This document shows positions 26,566-34,408 of a DNA stretch of 64,000 nucleotides, piece by piece. A program made the translations under genes and the position numbers. The stretch's first letter is position 1; the number at the start of each line of letters is the position of its first letter. The notes below the pieces were generated by a model. That model was not told the origin of the DNA. It ran no database searches and saw nothing but the letters and a program-made list of their open reading frames with translations. Origin of the DNA: Bacteroidales bacterium. GTDB taxonomy: Bacteria; Bacteroidota; Bacteroidia; Bacteroidales; UBA10428. The stretch is from NCBI GenBank assembly GCA_016938235.1, contig JAFGVA010000189.1:1-64000 (forward strand), written 5' to 3'.

Positions 26566-26720
26566 CATATTTGAAGCAGTGAAATGAAAAAGAATATTAT
26601 TTTTATTGAATTTCATACTCCCCAATCTTCACAACCGAACTGCGGAAACTAGCTTAGCCAGACAAGTAAGCCGATTCTTTTTTACAATAACAGATCTAAC
26701 CTCAAAGTTTCAATAGAAAA

Positions 26721-26759
26721 GAAAAAAGCCTTGTCAGAACTTATGTTCAACAAGGCTTT
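26721..26759 (-). terminator. Intrinsic terminator after the tRNA gene
   Basis: On the - strand AAAGCCTTGT pairs with ACAAGGCTTT around a GAACATAAGTTC inner hairpin, followed by TTTTTTC. It ends the tRNA transcript 17 bases past the tRNA. Confidence 0.85.
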
Positions 26760-26775
26760 GAAGCATTTCTGCCAG

Positions 26776-26849
26776 TGGTCCCACATGGGCTCGAACCATG
26801 GACCCCCTGATTATGAGTCAGGTGCTCTAACCAGCTGAGCTATGGGACC
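26776..26849 (-). tRNA. tRNA with CAT anticodon, probably elongator tRNA-Met
   Basis: A full cloverleaf of 74 bases: acceptor GGTCCCA/TGGGACC, D arm GCTC/GAGC, anticodon stem CCTGA/TCAGG with loop CTCATAA, a five-base variable loop, T arm CATGG/CCATG with TTCGAGC loop, discriminator A. CCA is not encoded. The first pair is a normal G-C, so it is not an initiator. CAT could also be the precursor anticodon of tRNA-Ile2, which is charged after lysidine modification. Similarity to elongator tRNA-Met (AGCTGGTTAGAGCA) favours Met. Confidence 0.92.
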
Positions 26850-26884
26850 TAATAATATGTTAAGAACGTTTCTTTCTGCTTCTT

Positions 26885-26945
26885 TCCCACTTCCTGACTC
26901 ATGTCAGGTAACCATCCCGATAATTATCGGGAGAGCTATGGGACT
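26885..26945 (-). repeat. Degenerate partial tRNA copy with inserted palindrome
   Basis: GAGCTATGGGAC at 26933-26944 repeats the first 12 bases of the tRNA gene's 5' end (26837-26848, - strand). Beside it lie a perfect 18-base palindrome TCCCGATAATTATCGGGA (26915-26932), a hairpin with arms CCTGAC/GTCAGG around a four-base loop (26893-26908), and a TCCCAC that would be the other acceptor arm. It looks like a broken tRNA copy carrying a REP-like palindrome. The rest of the intergenic space to 27083 is AT-rich with no gene. Confidence 0.45.
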
Positions 26946-27083
26946 TGCTGCTTTGCAAATGTTAAAATGTATAATTAAAAATTAATAATTTGAACAACTA
27001 TACATTATTAATTATTCATTTTACATTATTCTAAAGCGGGTGCAATATTAATGATTTGTATTGAATTTTACAATACTTAATTT

Positions 27084-27848
27084 CTATTTCTGTTCATCAA
27101 TCTCAATATTACTGATGCCTGACATGAGCACTCGGTGCAGCTTATCTTTGTTACGCTCTGCAACATCCATTTTTTCGGTATGCGAAGCCGGTGGAATATC
27201 GGTTCTCCACGAATCGTAATAAGTGCATAAAGATATTGCTCCGTATTTCAGATTCAGTTCATGTGCTAGAATTGCTTCAGGAACTGTTGTGGTGTTTACA
27301 ACATCGGCACCCCATCTGCGGTAAAGATTCGATTCGGCCCGGGTCGACTGCCTTGGTCCGTCAACAGCCAGCACAATTCCTTTGGTATGCGTAGTAAAAC
27401 CATTAACTATACTGGCCTCAATAAGGCTGTTTCGCATATCATCAGAAAAGGGTTTATGTAACGATGAGTGGTTCAACTGCGAAATATCAATTTTATCGGA
27501 GAAAGTAAGCTCGCGATGTGTCGAAAGATTTATAAACTGGTCGAATGCTACAAACTCACCAGGACAGATTTCTTCCTGCAGGCTTCCACAGACCGATGTA
27601 GCCAGAATATTTTCAATACCCAGTTCGTAAAGTGCGTAAATATTGGCTTTATAATTTACCTTGAACGATGGAATTCTTTTATCAACGCCATGACGGTAAA
27701 TTACATATATTTCTTTATTCTTTTGCCTGTCAACAAAAACAGGGCTACTTGTGTTACCGTAAGGAGTATCGATGGTCAGAGATTCACATAAATTTAATTC
27801 GGGAAGTTGTTGAGGCCCGTAACCTATAATGAGTGCAATTTTTACCAT
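27084..27848 (-). CDS. mtnP: MTAP/PNP-family nucleoside phosphorylase, probably 5'-methylthioadenosine phosphorylase
   Basis: A 254-residue cytosolic enzyme that cleaves a purine nucleoside with phosphate. Family marks are YRHGVDKRIPSFKVNYKAN (phosphate and substrate loop), SVCGSL, DGPRQSTRAES (base site), and VVNTTTVPEA, close to the INMTTVPE of MTA phosphorylases, followed by LCTYYDSW. It would recycle methylthioadenosine from polyamine or SAM metabolism. Some positions differ from textbook MTAP (TTT for MTT), so guanosine/inosine activity is possible. It is divergent from the HAD phosphatase gene with 57 bases between. Confidence 0.8.
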   Translation of the reverse strand: MVKIALIIGYGPQQLPELNLCESLTIDTPYGNTSSPVFVDRQKNKEIYVIYRHGVDKRIPSFKVNYKANIYALYELGIENILATSVCGSLQEEICPGEFVAFDQFINLSTHRELTFSDKIDISQLNHSSLHKPFSDDMRNSLIEASIVNGFTTHTKGIVLAVDGPRQSTRAESNLYRRWGADVVNTTTVPEAILAHELNLKYGAISLCTYYDSWRTDIPPASHTEKMDVAERNKDKLHRVLMSGISNIEIDEQK

Positions 27849-27905
27849 CGGGTTGGTGCTTTTACTTTCTGATAATATCTTTACATTTTAATACGTGTAA
27901 AAATA

Positions 27906-28565
27906 ATGAAAATATCACATCCTGAAAAAATTGATTTTCAAAGTATACGCAATATAATATTCGACTGGGGCGGAGTAATTACGAATATAAATTACCATGC
28001 AACAGTAAATGCCTTTGTTGAATTGGGTTTGAAAGATTTTAACAGTTATTTTACACAGGAACAACAAAACAGTTTGTTCAGAAGCTTTGAGGTTGGAGAA
28101 TTATCTAATGAAGAGCTTAGAAATGAAATTCGTAAAGCTATAGGTAAGCCGGTTACCGACAAACAAATAGATGAAGCCTGGTGTGCCATGTTGCTCGATA
28201 CCCCTTCGAAGAATATTGATTTGATAAGGAAAGTGTCTGAAAAGTTCAGGATTTTCCTCTTAAGTAATACCAACGATATTCATGTGCCGTATTATAATAA
28301 ACTGTTGAAAGAAGCACTCAATATTGATTACCCGGCCCTGTTCGAGAAATCATACTATTCGCACCAGGTGGGTAAAAGAAAACCCAATGCCGATGTTTTT
28401 GAATATGTTTTAGATGACAGTAATTTAAAACCCGGCGAAACTTTGTTTATTGATGATACTGAAATGCATATCGATACTGCCGCATCTTTAGGTATTAATG
28501 CATTATACCTGAAACCCGGATTAGATATTCATATTGTGTTCCGCTATGCGGGCATAAGTATCTAG
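27906..28565 (+). CDS. HAD-superfamily phosphatase (YihX-like)
   Basis: A 219-residue HAD hydrolase of the subfamily IA, type 3 kind. Motif I is IIFDWGGVIT (about 17-26), with the second catalytic Asp replaced by Gly as in YihX-like sugar-phosphate phosphatases. Motif II is LLSNTND (about 117-123), the motif III lysine is in GKRKPNADVFEYVL, and motif IV is LFIDDTEMHID. The four-helix cap lies between about 30 and 105. It likely hydrolyses a small phosphoester. No operon partner is visible; it diverges from the phosphorylase gene. Confidence 0.85.
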   Translation: MKISHPEKIDFQSIRNIIFDWGGVITNINYHATVNAFVELGLKDFNSYFTQEQQNSLFRSFEVGELSNEELRNEIRKAIGKPVTDKQIDEAWCAMLLDTPSKNIDLIRKVSEKFRIFLLSNTNDIHVPYYNKLLKEALNIDYPALFEKSYYSHQVGKRKPNADVFEYVLDDSNLKPGETLFIDDTEMHIDTAASLGINALYLKPGLDIHIVFRYAGISI

Positions 28566-28706
28566 TCTTATTTGGTACGAATATTGATATTTAAAAGGAA
28601 ATTTTGGAAAATCAGCATAAAAAAAGCAGTGAAAAATAATTAACTTGCTGTTTCGTTTTATGTAAGCATGGAATATTAATTAATAAAACCAAAACATATT
28701 TTTATT

Positions 28707-29180
28707 ATGAAAACACTACTAACTGCCGCCTTTTTAATTCTAAATCTGTTTTCTTTCGGACAAAATAAAGATGTTCCCGTTCAGATAAACTTAAAAGATG
28801 GAGGAAGCATTGAGGCTGTTCACTTTGGCCAACTTAAGTGTGGTACACAATCGAGTTTTCTGAATAACTTTGTAATCATTCGTGGAATGTTTCTTGATAA
28901 TGTTACCGAGATTAAAGACTATGCAGATATTGAAAAGTTGATACTCGAAGGTTTTAATGCCGACCCCGTTAATTCAATAGGGAACGAAAAAAGTACTATC
29001 TATGTGCAAAAGAAAAATGGTAAGACTTTCACACTCGAAAATGCCGAGATCACTTTATCGTGCTATGGAGTAGGAGATAAATACAACCAGTTAATTGTTC
29101 AGATTGAAAACCCCATTACAGAGCAGCGTGGCGAAACAGTAATCGATGTTAAAAACATTCATTCAATAATTTTTAAATAA
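28707..29180 (+). CDS. Exported hypothetical protein
   Basis: A 157-residue protein with a signal peptide (MKTLLTAAFLILNLFSFGQ). The mature part has alternating strands (VPVQINLKDGGSIEAVHFGQ; NGKTFTLENAEITLSCYGVG; VIDVKNIHSIIF) like a small beta-barrel or sandwich. Two cysteines, near 46 and 120, could form a disulphide. I do not recognise a family. It stands alone after 140 AT-rich bases and ends in a strong bidirectional terminator shared with the convergent gene. Confidence 0.7.
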   Translation: MKTLLTAAFLILNLFSFGQNKDVPVQINLKDGGSIEAVHFGQLKCGTQSSFLNNFVIIRGMFLDNVTEIKDYADIEKLILEGFNADPVNSIGNEKSTIYVQKKNGKTFTLENAEITLSCYGVGDKYNQLIVQIENPITEQRGETVIDVKNIHSIIFK

Positions 29181-29202
29181 CAAATCTGTATAAGCACAAA
29201 AT

Positions 29203-29235
29203 AAAAAGCCGGTAATTTTATTCACCGGCTTTTTT
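29203..29235. terminator. Bidirectional intrinsic terminator
   Basis: AAAAAGCCGGT and ACCGGCTTTTTT arms around a ten-base AATTTTATTC loop, with A/T tracts on both sides, between two convergent genes. Confidence 0.9.
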
Positions 29236-29260
29236 GCATTACAAGGGATTTAAATTTCAG

Positions 29261-30175
29261 CTATTTCAGGATTAAGCTTGAAACCCCTATTTCGAAACCT
29301 TCACAGAAAAGTTTGATTGTATATTCACCGGGAATAAGTTCTTCTGTTTTATCCCAGAAAATACACATATCAATATCCATATTATCATATTCCAGTTCAC
29401 GTTTGGCAGAATAAACAATTTGTTCACCTTCAAATTCAGTTGTTCCGGACTCAGGCGACGACAGTATGATATTGTCAGGCCTGATTAGCTGAAGATAGAT
29501 CATTTTTTTCCCTGCATCGGCAACGCGGTTTTCACGAACGGTAAAGCAAATGCGTAGTTTTGCTATTTTGTCGATTTTGTCTTTTTCTTTCGAACGGTCA
29601 TTCAGACCCATCGGTATGATATTTTTTGCCGAAAGTTTTTGAGCAAACTCAACCTTTGAACTTAGTTCTTCTTTTACATCGCTTAGTTTCTTGTAATCGG
29701 TCTCAGTCCGGCGCAGTTGGGTACGCACTTTCACATTTTCTTCGGTAAGTTCGCGATTACGGGTATTCAACGAATCAATCTGAACAATGTAACTTCTCAT
29801 TACTTTGCGCAAAGTTTCAAGTTCGTTTTGATACATCCTTATTTTCTGCGCGTTTGAAGCCTGATAGCCAAGTAGTTTTTTAATTTTTTGTTGTTCACCG
29901 GCAAGCTTTGTATTTATACTGTCATTTTCAGTTTTAAGTGAATCATAAGCAAAAATCAGGTTATTCAATTCGCCTTCAAGCTTTTGTTTTTGCTCTTCAA
30001 CAAAAAGAACTTCTTCTTTTGTATCTCCCAGTTGATTAATGCTTCTGAAATATAAAATACCTAAAGTTGTTGCAATAACCGAAAGGGTTATTATAACAAA
30101 AACCAGTGGCATTGATACCTTTGGCTTAGCTGGTGGCTGATACATTGGTTTTTGTGGTGTATTGGGTTCCATCAA
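29261..30175 (-). CDS. Membrane-anchored coiled-coil protein
   Basis: A 304-residue protein: a proline-rich cytosolic start, one membrane helix (about 22-44), a long coiled coil (about 52-190, heptads rich in E, K, L and N), and a beta-rich C-terminal domain (about 205-304; KLRICFTVREN, GKKMIYLQLIRPD, GEYTIKLFCEGF). This layout is common in Bacteroidota proteins often named ParA-like or chromosome partitioning by mistake; there is no ATPase motif. It probably spans the periplasm with its C-domain near the outer membrane. Function unknown. Two upstream - strand envelope genes precede it but are separated by 81 bases. Confidence 0.75.
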   Translation of the reverse strand: MMEPNTPQKPMYQPPAKPKVSMPLVFVIITLSVIATTLGILYFRSINQLGDTKEEVLFVEEQKQKLEGELNNLIFAYDSLKTENDSINTKLAGEQQKIKKLLGYQASNAQKIRMYQNELETLRKVMRSYIVQIDSLNTRNRELTEENVKVRTQLRRTETDYKKLSDVKEELSSKVEFAQKLSAKNIIPMGLNDRSKEKDKIDKIAKLRICFTVRENRVADAGKKMIYLQLIRPDNIILSSPESGTTEFEGEQIVYSAKRELEYDNMDIDMCIFWDKTEELIPGEYTIKLFCEGFEIGVSSLILK

Positions 30176-30256
30176 TTTTGTGGTTTTATAATTTATAACG
30201 AATATATGTTTTTAGTTATTACCATTCAAACGGAATATCTAAAGATTAATTATATG

Positions 30257-30703
30257 CTAAAAATAATAACGGAGACCCAAGGCTCCATCAATATCAAAAT
30301 CTGTGCTTGGTATTAAATCTAAAGTTGGAACTATTTCAAGAAATGCATCAAGAGGAGCGTCGGAAAACAAATAGCTTAATCCAACAGGAACCCTGATACC
30401 TATACGGGGATCATCAGCTAAAACCAGTTTTGCTCCTATTCCAAAATACAGAGGTAAACGTCCTTTATTAACATTGATTAAATCGAATCGGTGTGCTAAA
30501 AAATCGGCATGCAAATGCAATACGTCAACTGAACCTAATGACCAGCCTGCGGCAGCATCAAAAGCAGTGGTTTCTCCTGTCCACATTTTTCCGCTAATTC
30601 CGGTTGGTTCATATAGTATTACACCTAGCCCCAGCTTTTTATCCTGGCTAAAACTGATAGCCGCAAAACAAGCAAATAATACAATTAAAATTGTCTTTTT
30701 CAT
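30257..30703 (-). CDS. BAPKO_0422-type outer-membrane beta-barrel protein
   Basis: A 148-residue exported protein with signal peptide ending near SFSQ. It begins LGLGVILYEPTGISGKMW, followed by AFDAAAGWSLG, resembling the BAPKO_0422-type small barrels. Alternating strands with aromatic ends finish in GALGLRYYF, whose terminal phenylalanine is the usual BAM signal. It is expected in the outer membrane with about eight strands. The gene lies 41 bases downstream of the DUF4251 gene, so the two may form a short envelope operon. Confidence 0.8.
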   Translation of the reverse strand: MKKTILIVLFACFAAISFSQDKKLGLGVILYEPTGISGKMWTGETTAFDAAAGWSLGSVDVLHLHADFLAHRFDLINVNKGRLPLYFGIGAKLVLADDPRIGIRVPVGLSYLFSDAPLDAFLEIVPTLDLIPSTDFDIDGALGLRYYF

Positions 30704-30744
30704 TTTAGTTTATTTTTTGTAGTTTGTATATAATAATTTCAAAA

Positions 30745-31320
30745 TTAGTAGCTCTGGCTGCCTTTAAAAACTCTCGATTTTGCAGGCTCGATAACGCTGC
30801 CTGAATAAGTAAGCTGACCCCTTACCGATGATTTAATTGTTGCGGTAGCATATCCACTTTCAGATACTGTAAAATTAATGTCAAATATACCTAAAGGAGT
30901 TAGTATTATGGTCGACAGCATGTATGAGGTGCTGTGTTTTCTTTCTGCCACTTTAATTTCATAACTTGAGATTTTCCCTTCGGTGGTAACACCTCCCAGT
31001 CCATTGTAACCCATTCCTGTAAGAGTACCTATTTGAATAACGCCTCTTGTTGAATCAATAGTAATAAAATTGAGCGTTGGACTAACACTTATCCTGTTAC
31101 CATAACCGTCGCTTAAGAAATCGGCTTCAAGAACAAATTTTCTGTCGTTAAGCATTTTCCAGGTCAGGTTGTTCTGTTTTTCCTTTAAGACTTCCTGTTG
31201 AGCTATTTTTTGTTCCCTCTCAAGCATCCTTATTTCCTTTTTCGACATCATATCATCTTCCTGCGAGTATGAAATCTGCCAGAATATAACGAAAACTAAC
31301 GAACTGAAAAGGTAGCGCAT
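30745..31320 (-). CDS. DUF4251 exported protein
   Basis: The ATG at 31320 gives a 191-residue protein with a proper signal peptide (MRYLFSSLVFVIFWQISYSQ); an upstream ATG at 31356 would add 12 residues before it and is less likely. A charged helix (about 23-48) is followed by the DUF4251 fold: FVLEADFLSDGYGNRISVSP, DSTRGVIQIGT, GYNGLGGVTTEGKISSYEI, and GQLTYSGSV near the end. DUF4251 proteins are periplasmic or surface lipocalin-like beta proteins of unknown role in Bacteroidota. Probably co-transcribed with the small barrel gene downstream. Confidence 0.85.
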   Translation of the reverse strand: MRYLFSSLVFVIFWQISYSQEDDMMSKKEIRMLEREQKIAQQEVLKEKQNNLTWKMLNDRKFVLEADFLSDGYGNRISVSPTLNFITIDSTRGVIQIGTLTGMGYNGLGGVTTEGKISSYEIKVAERKHSTSYMLSTIILTPLGIFDINFTVSESGYATATIKSSVRGQLTYSGSVIEPAKSRVFKGSQSY

Positions 31321-31440
31321 TATGCCTGATGCTTTTGTTTGCAGCAAAATTAGCAAATTGTGTTACAATCCGTATTCATTATTCCGAATTGCTATTAACA
31401 AAATTCTATAAGGAGAAGGTGTAAATAAAACATGGGTTAA

Positions 31441-31818
31441 TTAACCGACAACTTCTTCAAACTCATTGAATATAAAATCAAAACGAGGGAAAAGATCCTT
31501 ATAAATTTCACCCGATTCTTTCATCTCATCATCACCTTCCTCATAATGCCAGGTAATGCTTATTTTTATAGACTTTGGCTTGGAATTCAATAAGGTAAAA
31601 AAATCGTGGAGTTGCTTTGATACGCTTGTATTGAAATATTCGAGGTTAATATTGAGAATCAGTTTTTCGCCATTATAATCTTTTACCCAGTTTAATATGG
31701 GTTGAAAAAACTGGTAGGCATCTTCCAGCAAAGCACGACCTTCAATCTTGATATTACCATTGGTTTGCAATTCAACATATGGCAATGTTTCAGATCCTTC
31801 AATTATCAGACTTTCCAT
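31441..31818 (-). CDS. SiaC-family regulatory protein (DUF1987)
   Basis: A 125-residue soluble protein. It has the SiaC/DUF1987 layout: a start with SEPYVEL-like GSETLPYVELQTNG, then KIEGRALLEDAYQFFQPILN, LILNINLEYFNTSVSKQLHD and ITWHYEEGDDEMKESGEIYK. In Pseudomonas SiaC acts in a phospho-switch with SiaA/SiaB to control c-di-GMP. The phosphorylatable threonine/serine of the NLEYFNTSVSK segment is present. No kinase or phosphatase partner lies next to it. Two relatives are encoded at 46078 and 46505. Confidence 0.85.
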   Translation of the reverse strand: MESLIIEGSETLPYVELQTNGNIKIEGRALLEDAYQFFQPILNWVKDYNGEKLILNINLEYFNTSVSKQLHDFFTLLNSKPKSIKISITWHYEEGDDEMKESGEIYKDLFPRFDFIFNEFEEVVG

Positions 31819-31964
31819 CCTGAGACTTACTTTTTATTTTAAATTTAGAAACTTACAACAACAAAACAATAATGATTATTAAATAATTCAATATTAAAGG
31901 CATAAGGAATAATTTGAGCACATTTCATTTTGCTGGAAGAACAACGCAAACCAAACTTTGTTCG

Positions 31965-32660
31965 TTAGAGTAATTTTCTTACTTCAACGGCTTTTGTTAT
32001 GATACTCACAATTTCTTCAACTGATTGTGTCATACAGTTAAATGTTATATCAAACCAGGTATAATCAGTATTTTTTCCTTCAAAATATTCCCTGAATTGC
32101 TTTCTTTTTTTATCAATGTCAATAATATGTTTTTCAGCTTCTTCGAGAGAAAGGTTATCTTTTTGTGCCACTTGCACTTTCCTCCACTCCATTGGGGCTT
32201 CAAGATTAATATGCAGCGATTTCGGAATGTCTCTCGTAATAGCAACTCCACCTCGCCCAACAACTATTATACGACCTTCGTAAGCCATATTGCGAATTAC
32301 TTTTGCTATGGTATTCCTTATTTTTCGGTCGCTTTTATAATATTTTAAAGAATGCGACGATAAAATGTCGTCTATTATGCTTTTCTGCTCGTAATCAAAA
32401 ATATATTTAATTTGCTTTGGAGCCATTTCAAGTTCACGAGCCGATTCGCTCAATATTTCTTTAGTAATGAACTTCCATTTTTGAGTAATTTTGCCTGCTG
32501 CAAGGTTTTTTTGATTGAGCTTTTCTGATAATCCTATTGCAACCTTTTTAGCCGGACAGCCATAAAGCCTTGATATGGTGACTATCGGACCAGATTCTTC
32601 CGAACCGCCTTCATCTTCTTTAAGCCTGTTTGACATGTATTTAAGCAAATCAAATTCCAT
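31965..32660 (-). CDS. Cytidylate-kinase-like family protein
   Basis: A 231-residue P-loop kinase-like protein. The phosphate loop reads TISRLYGCPAKKVA (about 28-41), a variant of GxxGxGK in which the second glycine is lost. GRIIVVGRGGVAIT (about 126-139) and the lid-like KKRKQFREYFEG (about 182-193) match the cytidylate_kin_2 family. Relatives are widespread in Bacteroidota and clostridia and usually lack proof of nucleotide kinase activity. The DKKRKQFREYF lid suggests that phosphotransfer is possible. The gene stands alone, 146 bases from the SiaC-like gene. Confidence 0.8.
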   Translation of the reverse strand: MEFDLLKYMSNRLKEDEGGSEESGPIVTISRLYGCPAKKVAIGLSEKLNQKNLAAGKITQKWKFITKEILSESARELEMAPKQIKYIFDYEQKSIIDDILSSHSLKYYKSDRKIRNTIAKVIRNMAYEGRIIVVGRGGVAITRDIPKSLHINLEAPMEWRKVQVAQKDNLSLEEAEKHIIDIDKKRKQFREYFEGKNTDYTWFDITFNCMTQSVEEIVSIITKAVEVRKLL

Positions 32661-32804
32661 AGAACAATAAGTTTATGACTGACTTAACTAAATATACGAA
32701 TATTCGGCATAATATTCAAATCCCCGAACAAAATCTGTACTTAATTTTAGCTTAAAGGCTTGTAAAGTAGCATCTTTTTTTTTACTTTAAATAAAAATTT
32801 TAGA

Positions 32805-33302
32805 ATGGTAAATGCCGAATATTGGATATCTCATCTGGGATTAAAGCCTCATCCTGAAGGAGGGTTTTATAATGAAATTTTTCGTTCGAGTGTAAAAATA
32901 CCGAAAGAGGAACTTCCTATAGGATACAAAAGTTCAAGAAGAGTAGCTACAAGTATTTATTTTTTGCTGCGTTCAGGAGATATTTCGCGATTGCATCGTT
33001 TGCGTTCCGATGAAATATGGTATTACCATACAGGCGGGCCTGTTAAAATCGTCTATATTGATAAGGAGGGTCATAAACATAAAAAGTTTCTTGGATGCAA
33101 TATCGAGAAAGCCGAAGAACCCTGCATTCTCATTTCTGCTGGAAATATTTTTGCAGCTGAGCCTGTTGAACAGGATAGTTACTGTCTTATGAGCTGTGTA
33201 GTAGCTCCTGGCTTTGAATTCGAAGATTTTGAAATGTTTCCGAAAGATGAATTGATGCAATCTTACCCAAAACTTTCAGATATAATTGAGAAATACGGTT
33301 AG
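32805..33302 (+). CDS. DUF985 cupin protein
   Basis: A 165-residue soluble protein of the DUF985 cupin type: LGLKPHPEGGFYNEIFRS (about 11-28), then YFLLRSGDISRLHRLRSDEIWYYH (two adjacent blocks near 46-70) and AEPVEQDSYCLMSCVVAPGFEFEDFE near the end. One jelly-roll barrel with H and E residues for a metal. The family is associated with sugar or drug-like small substrates, but no activity is assigned. Its stop overlaps the convergent adaptor gene's stop by four bases. Confidence 0.88.
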   Translation: MVNAEYWISHLGLKPHPEGGFYNEIFRSSVKIPKEELPIGYKSSRRVATSIYFLLRSGDISRLHRLRSDEIWYYHTGGPVKIVYIDKEGHKHKKFLGCNIEKAEEPCILISAGNIFAAEPVEQDSYCLMSCVVAPGFEFEDFEMFPKDELMQSYPKLSDIIEKYG

Positions 33303-34408
33303 TATTTTCTGACTTGATTTTGCAATTTGGAAAAAACTTCATAAGGTTTTTTAATGAGAATTTTGTTGCCATCAAAAGCCTTGGCCCATGAAATCAGTAA
33401 ATATTCACTGTCAATAATATAATTCGAAAGCTGGTGCAGAAAAAGGCTCTTATCCGGTTTCTGAAGTATAATATATTTGTTTTCAATTAATGAATTAGCC
33501 GGTATTTTTAATTTTTTATGTGGAATGAATAAGGCAGAGGGCAAAATTTCACCATCCCGGAAACTTTTATTACCTGCAGCGACAACAATTTTTGAGGTTA
33601 AGTTATTTGCAGATATTTCTTTTATTAAATAGCTTGCCTGAATAGTGTTACTAAACGCGATTTTCAGACTGTCTCTGATGTATTTAGCCTGTTCTGTGGA
33701 AACTGAAAATGCTACCAGGGTTTCAGGATCGGAAACAACACAAAATATTGATTCTGTTTCGGAATAAAAACTTCCGCGAATTATGTTCCGGTATTTTAAA
33801 TAGCCAGAGACCGGGCTGACAAGATATCCGGTGTTATCAATATTTTTGGGATTGAGGTTTTCAGAAGAAATACCAATTGTTTTGAGTTTTGCTTTACAGC
33901 TATAATAGTTGGTTTCGGCAAGTTGATACTCAAGTTCTGCTTCTTCCATTTTCTTTATTGAAGAGGCATTTTCAATGGTCAATTCACCCTGACGCGTAAA
34001 TTTCTTTTTTGCAAAATTATAACTGGCACGAGCCAAGAGATATTCCTGCTTAATTTCAAGGAAGGTTTGGTTTTCTAAAACGGCAATTGTGTCAACTGGG
34101 TTCAAAAAAGAACCTTCTTTTAGAAATATTTTTTTAAGTGCACCACCGTAGGGCATTCCAAGTTCATATACAGTGGTGTAGTTTATTTTTGCAATTCCTT
34201 CATAAAATGCCTCTGTTTCAGTAAAAAACACACATTCATTTAATGCTAAAAAACCCGATTCATCTATCTCCTGGTTTAAATTGAATGATTTTTCAAGTAA
34301 AACGGAATAATCTGTCTTGTCTTTAATTTCACTATTACAACTCAATAATAGCGAAGCAGTAAAAAAGTAAAATAAATACAGAATTTTATTTTTTTTACAT
34401 CTCATCAT
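33299..34408 (-). CDS. Efflux periplasmic adaptor (HlyD/MFP family), lipoprotein
   Basis: I choose ATG at 34408, giving MMRCKKN and a lipobox LLLSC with cysteine near 24; the earlier ATG at 34435 would place nine residues before it. The mature protein has a lipoyl half (GKINYTTVYELGMPYGGALK, then AVLENQTFLEIKQEYLLA), an alpha-hairpin (about 125-165), a beta-barrel domain with GYLVSPVSGYLKYRN, and a C-terminal domain. The order matches CusB-like adaptors. It overlaps its TolC partner by 14 bases, but no inner-membrane pump gene is adjacent on either side. It may serve a pump encoded elsewhere. Confidence 0.82.
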   Translation of the reverse strand: MMRCKKNKILYLFYFFTASLLLSCNSEIKDKTDYSVLLEKSFNLNQEIDESGFLALNECVFFTETEAFYEGIAKINYTTVYELGMPYGGALKKIFLKEGSFLNPVDTIAVLENQTFLEIKQEYLLARASYNFAKKKFTRQGELTIENASSIKKMEEAELEYQLAETNYYSCKAKLKTIGISSENLNPKNIDNTGYLVSPVSGYLKYRNIIRGSFYSETESIFCVVSDPETLVAFSVSTEQAKYIRDSLKIAFSNTIQASYLIKEISANNLTSKIVVAAGNKSFRDGEILPSALFIPHKKLKIPANSLIENKYIILQKPDKSLFLHQLSNYIIDSEYLLISWAKAFDGNKILIKKPYEVFSKLQNQVRKY

